Shown here: positions 59,861 through 64,000 of the stretch, piece by piece
Layout: every line of letters starts with the position of its first letter
Position numbering within the stretch: the first letter of the stretch is position 1
Assembly: GCA_002633005.1 (NCBI GenBank)
Contig: NMRA01000409.1
Coordinates: 63,983-127,982 of the forward strand
Source of the DNA: Phoronis australis
Lineage: Eukaryota > Phoronida > Phoronidae
Direction of reading: 5' to 3'
DNA length: 64,000 nucleotides
The notes under the pieces: generated by a model
Databases searched by the model: none
Seen by the model: only the letters and a program-made list of their open reading frames with translations
What the model was told of the DNA's origin: nothing
Made by a program: the position numbers and the translations under genes

Positions 59861-60900
59861 TTACATACTCGGTGTTTTACACGTAGGTGAGACTTATATC
59901 CCCCATTGCAGTAACTGACTCAGCGCCCTAATTGGCAGACCTGTCGGCCGAATCCGACCAGTTTTTATTGAAAACTCCTCAAATACTAAAACATTTTCTG
60001 CAGACAACAATTTTGTCAATTTTCAGGTGACAGCCTCAAGGCCACTGTGGTTACACTGGACTACGGCAGTTCGCTTTGTACACAACGTCCTATCGTCTGA
60101 GTGTGTTGGTGCCGTATTCTGATAAAGGCGAATTATACTATTCAAAGCACAGGACTGTGCGCACTTTCAGAGTGTTAAATTCAAACTCAAACTAGTAGCG
60201 TGCGCCGCTGATATGTGGAAATTATAGGAGAAGGCAGATTAACAGTTTAAAATGAGCGTTTACGAAGGCGTAATTAGCATGGCATTAGTTTGCACGCACT
60301 AATTTCAGGCCCACCTTGTGAGAACAAAGGCTAATCTACGTCGTTGGAACAGATTTCTGAATAGGTGGCACACGTGTGAACGCAGAATAGACTCCTGACA
60401 AACGTACAGTACATGTATGTATTTTCAGGCAGATCAGTTTTCGATCTCCATTCCTCATTGGACGTCATGTGGACGTTGTAAATGAAACAAATCTGAGAAG
60501 ACTTCACGCACTAAATGTAGTTAGTGCCGGATTCACGCCTTCACTGAAATGCTGATACTCCGAGGCATTCACTCACCATTCGATTTTATAAATTATACGA
60601 AACTTAACGCTCAAGGTTTGGAAATAAGATGAATCTATAGCAATCAGCAAAACCTCAAGCCTCATCCGCAATAACAAAAGATTGAGCGGTCATTTACCGG
60701 TTACGAACCCTTTGTATTAAGAATATTATTATCTCATATTACAGTGCCGGCAACAAAATACAAGTATAGTAATGCATACATTAAATAATGTCGAACAGCG
60801 CGATGCTTTAAACCCCATCTGTAAAAGGCAGTTCCAGGTCGTGCTAGTTTATTAAAACTTATCTAACCAGCCTACAAACCGATACGCGACAGTTGTTCAG
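59861..60900. other. Non-coding stretch, no gene seen
   Basis: No supported gene. TACATGTA near 60413. Confidence 0.55.
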
Positions 60901-61263
60901 TTAAAGGGATACTAAGCCCTGTTTTGATAATTTCAACCAATTCTAATTCTGTCACCAGCTAATGCATCATTAGAGTCAATATTGAAAGATAAATAAAAGC
61001 AGGAATCAAGTACACACTATTTCACAAATTGGACATAATAGTTCTTGATGGGTGGTCTTTTCACACACTTGTCGTGTAATTCGCTAAACGCATAGGCAAC
61101 GCTAACCCATTTAGCAGACTTCGGAAACAATTTTCAAATTTGGCCTCCAAACTTCTGTGGGTTTTCGAAGGTTACAGAGCGTTAATTCGTTTCAGAGAAC
61201 TGGACGGAAAAATCGCCTTCCGTATCCGTTAATGAGTCAAAACCGATTTTGGTATCCTTTTAA
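60901..61263. mobile_element. TTAA-flanked MITE, AAGGATACC family (copy 3, reversed)
   Basis: It begins TTAAAGGGATACTAAGCCC and ends GATTTTGGTATCCTTTTAA. Its interior is the reverse complement of the other copies (CTGTCACCAGCTAATGCATC, ATTGAAAGATAAATAAAAGC, CGTGTAATTCGC). At 363 bp it is almost the same length as copy 1 (360 bp). Confidence 0.8.
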
Positions 61264-62687
61264 GGAAGTGTGGAAACCATCAGCCGCGGCGACTGTTGCT
61301 CAGTCCTCGTGGCACCTCCTCCGAGAATGTGACGTCATAGACGTCACCGACTGTGAAATGCAAGTGTAACCACTGAGTTCTAAACTATACTAGTGCAGGA
61401 GATTCGGTTACTGATTAGTTTTTGATGATATTAAGCATTGGCATTGGTAATTTCCCGATGGATGCTTCATGAGCGGATGATGTATTACATCCATGACATC
61501 TCGGAGATTTCCAGGAAAAACTAGTAAATTTCCAAGTCACGTGGAATGAAAGTTCGCGCCACAATAGCGCAACTGAACTTTTAAGGTTGTGTGTGACCTT
61601 AGAAAATGTTCAATTTTGGCTAATTTCGGAATATATCTCAGAAATGGCTTATCGGATTAATACGAAATTTTCAGATACCATGCCTCTCCAAAACACTACT
61701 AGAAATTGTTTTTCTTTCAAATGTTCGGTAATGCATGAGGGTTATCACAAACAGAACTCATTTTGGTTTTCATGAAAAAACTTTAAGTTGCAGAAAACGA
61801 AGTAATATAGTTTGAAAATCTGTAACAGGATTGTCGAGATCTCATCGTCAACACTTTTAATCAAATAAAATTTGGTCACGTCGTCAATACTGTTATTTTG
61901 CTGACAATGTACGTTTTTTGCTAAATTGCACTAAGCAGGCATGATCAGGTGGCCAATTAACAACGGATTGGTAAAAAGTCGAAAGAATAAAATTCTACGG
62001 ACTTTCTACTTTCAGAAAATACATAGCTGGAGGGCATCGGGATTGGTTGTAACGCGGGTACGTTGAATCACTCGCTATAACTCCTAAGCTATCATCATCT
62101 AACAGCTTATAACTCATGGAGTCATGTTCATTAACTTCCGGCTATGATTACGTACGAAATGATTCCTACAAGAAAATTTAGATATTGTCTGACAAGAGCA
62201 TTCGCTACATATTCCTTTCATCGCAGATTCGGCACACGTTACAATAAGAAACTGGGGCATGATGTAACAAATTACCTGTGGTAAGTTGTAACGCGTAACA
62301 ACTTGTCCCGGCAGCAAAGATGCTGCATAGCTAAAATTGGCTACGTTGAAAACACATGTAATTAACCTAACTTATTCGTTGACATAGTTATAGTCATAAT
62401 TGGCATTTAAAACCCAGTGCAAGATTTTTTAGAACTTGCACTTTTAAACGCACAACCTTTATTTATGCGCCTACACAGGTCTACTTTATGCATTTGTGAC
62501 TTCAGCCCGTGTTGCTGTAGTAAAGACCCATCTACGGAGGATTTAAGATGCTGATACCCACATAACTTGTTTAACAGGAAACCCAGCCTGCGTCTAAAAA
62601 GCAAAAAAGCAGCGCATTATCTACATGTATATTCAGGTGTCTTTGTATCACTGATGTGATGGAAGTAGCTGACATCACATTCATACA
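61264..62687. other. Non-coding stretch, no gene seen
   Basis: Short ORFs at 61587-61775 (plus), 62114-62317 and 62407-62604 (minus) have no domain. Confidence 0.5.
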
Positions 62688-62823
62688 GTATGTGGCGGAA
62701 TTAGAGTGGGCCCTAAAACTCTGCCAGATTACATTTGGCAGTTCGGGAGCGCGAATGTCTGACGGTCAAAATCCTGGCTAATACTCTGCCCCCCCCAAAC
62801 TAAAAATGCTGGATCCGCCCCTG
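62688..62823 (+). mobile_element. Short element with CAGNGGCGGAT-type ends (relative at 40212)
   Basis: The left end TGTGGCGGAATTAGAG and right end TGGATCCGCCCCTG are imperfect inverted repeats. The interior (CAGATTACATTTGG, AGTTCGGGAGCGCGAATG, AATCCTGGCTAATA) matches 40212-40325. Ends resemble the other CAGTGGCGG MITEs, but the interior differs from them. Confidence 0.55.
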
Positions 62824-64000
62824 AAATCCGTTGTTAGAGGAGGCGCTCACCACAGATGTTTTGATCTATCCCAAGCTCAGCTCAACGACCAAGGCTTACT
62901 CGTTTTACTGAATTCAAACAAGCACGCTCTCGTTGTTAACCGGATCAAATCGAAGACATTTCGAAAACCTTTGCTTAGAACACACAGTAAGCAAGTAGAG
63001 ACTGTGAAAATCCACAATTTTACGTTTACAGAACACTGCAACTTAAATAACCAAACACAGCTATCCTCGTGGTGACGCAGTACGCCCCACGGTGTGTTAC
63101 AAAGTGCCCCATACTCAAGTTGAAACACAGTACCGACCACTTTGTAATACTTATACTGCACTACAGACACAGAAGTCGGGGCACGAAATGCGCGCACGGG
63201 TAGGGTTTGTTTGAATCCGTTGGTTCCAGTGTTGGTTCGTGTAATGGGTCTAAAGTGGAAAGTTTGTTTAGTACTAGGGAAAATAAGTTGAGACTTGTTA
63301 TCACGAAGACTTCTTCGGAACAAGTTTTACCAATACTCAGAATAGGTTACAGTGTACGAAGTAGTGCCAAACGGAAGATCATCTTGCGATTCCGCGATTC
63401 TGTAAATCGGTCGTGGGTACTGCCGCTGCTTAGTTGGTACACAGTCGGCGTAACTTTAAGACGTGTTAAAATAGTTCCGAAAGTTTTCCTTAAAATGTGC
63501 CCATATGATCATGCACCACCTGAGCTCAAATACTACTACACCAATAACGTGTACGCAGGACTAATAAGCTATGGCCATGTTCTTTTTTATTTGTAAAAAA
63601 AAGTACACTGAACAATATGCATGGATCAATTTATCTATGTGTAAAATAGATTCTGTATAAGTACACTGTTATAACTGCGATGATTTACCTTACAATCCTG
63701 TCCCAAATACGCAAATTACAACTCAACTAAAAAAATCGGGACCTTGACTGTAAAGAAAAGTGGCGATGAATAGACGGTCTCAATACGTGGATAACTACAT
63801 GCTAGGAACCGTTCCTAGCTACATGTAAGAAACGGTAGTAGGATTGAATTTGACTTAATTGCAAGAGTAGAGGATAATATAACCTGTTTACATGTACATG
63901 TAAGTTTGAATGTGTTGAGCTTTCTGGTTTTCAGTGTTCTGTCACTCAAAAGTTATTTCCAGTTCTCAGAGAAAACTATCGGTTGACAAATTCCCAATGA
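62824..64000. other. Non-coding stretch with unsupported ORFs
   Basis: Overlapping ORFs on both strands at 62806-63596 (the longest is 148 codons, minus) have no recognised domain. A near-perfect 17-bp palindrome CTAGGAACCGTTCCTAG lies at 63801-63817. TACATGTA occurs near 63824 and twice near 63890. No gene supported. Confidence 0.45.

Noticed and set aside
62877-63596. Overlapping ORFs of 148 (minus) and 129 (plus) codons
   Set aside because: No domain on either strand and frames overlap in antisense.
1-64000. CRISPR arrays, operons, bacterial promoters or rRNA genes
   Set aside because: None seen; the window is eukaryotic nuclear DNA and has no regularly spaced repeat-spacer structure or rRNA-like sequence.

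Overview
The window is nuclear DNA of an animal, most likely a highly polymorphic marine invertebrate. The evidence is AT-rich non-coding sequence with only short ORFs, no operons, abundant decayed transposons of animal types (L1/Tx1-like and CR1/L2-like LINE remnants, TIR MITEs with TTAA target sites, a THAP-domain element, tRNA-derived Pol III promoters), simple-sequence arrays, and draft-assembly gaps. The palindrome TACATGTA is very over-represented. I cannot fix the phylum; hemichordate, lancelet, mollusc or cnidarian would all fit.

Almost none of the 64 kb is convincingly host coding sequence. The best candidate is one serine-rich exon on the minus strand (22710-23257) that ends at a good splice donor. 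No protein family is recognised and no second exon is seen.

Layout: 1-8.7 kb is non-coding with MITEs whose ends read CAGTGGCGGATCTA; one of them (7508-8164) carries a tRNA-like promoter. 8.7-13 kb is non-coding, with a GAT microsatellite running into an 838-bp gap. 13.07-13.56 kb holds an inverted array of degenerate ~20-bp repeats. 13.6-22 kb is non-coding with an AAT microsatellite and small dispersed repeats. 22.2-23.3 kb has a LINE 3' end and the serine-rich exon. 23.3-33 kb is non-coding with dispersed repeats. 32949-34916 is a 984-bp direct duplication around a single N, probably two haplotypes that were not merged. 37.2-39.5 kb has the second tRNA-bearing MITE and a decayed copy of a THAP/P2X7-ballast element. 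40.2-44.8 kb has two LINE remnants. 47.1-50.1 kb has a better copy of the THAP/P2X7-ballast element, with nested TTAA insertions. 50-64 kb is non-coding with two more TTAA MITEs, a second gap and a probable Penelope-like tail.

The most interesting locus is 47190-49680. It is a TTAA-associated element with short terminal inverted repeats. It carries two convergent ORFs: a P2X7-type zinc 'ballast' domain on the plus strand and a THAP zinc-finger domain on the minus strand. A second, internally deleted copy lies at 37950-39467. In both copies both genes are dead, with independent lesions. The TTAA target and the THAP domain suggest a Kolobok-like DNA transposon; the ballast-domain partner is the unusual part.
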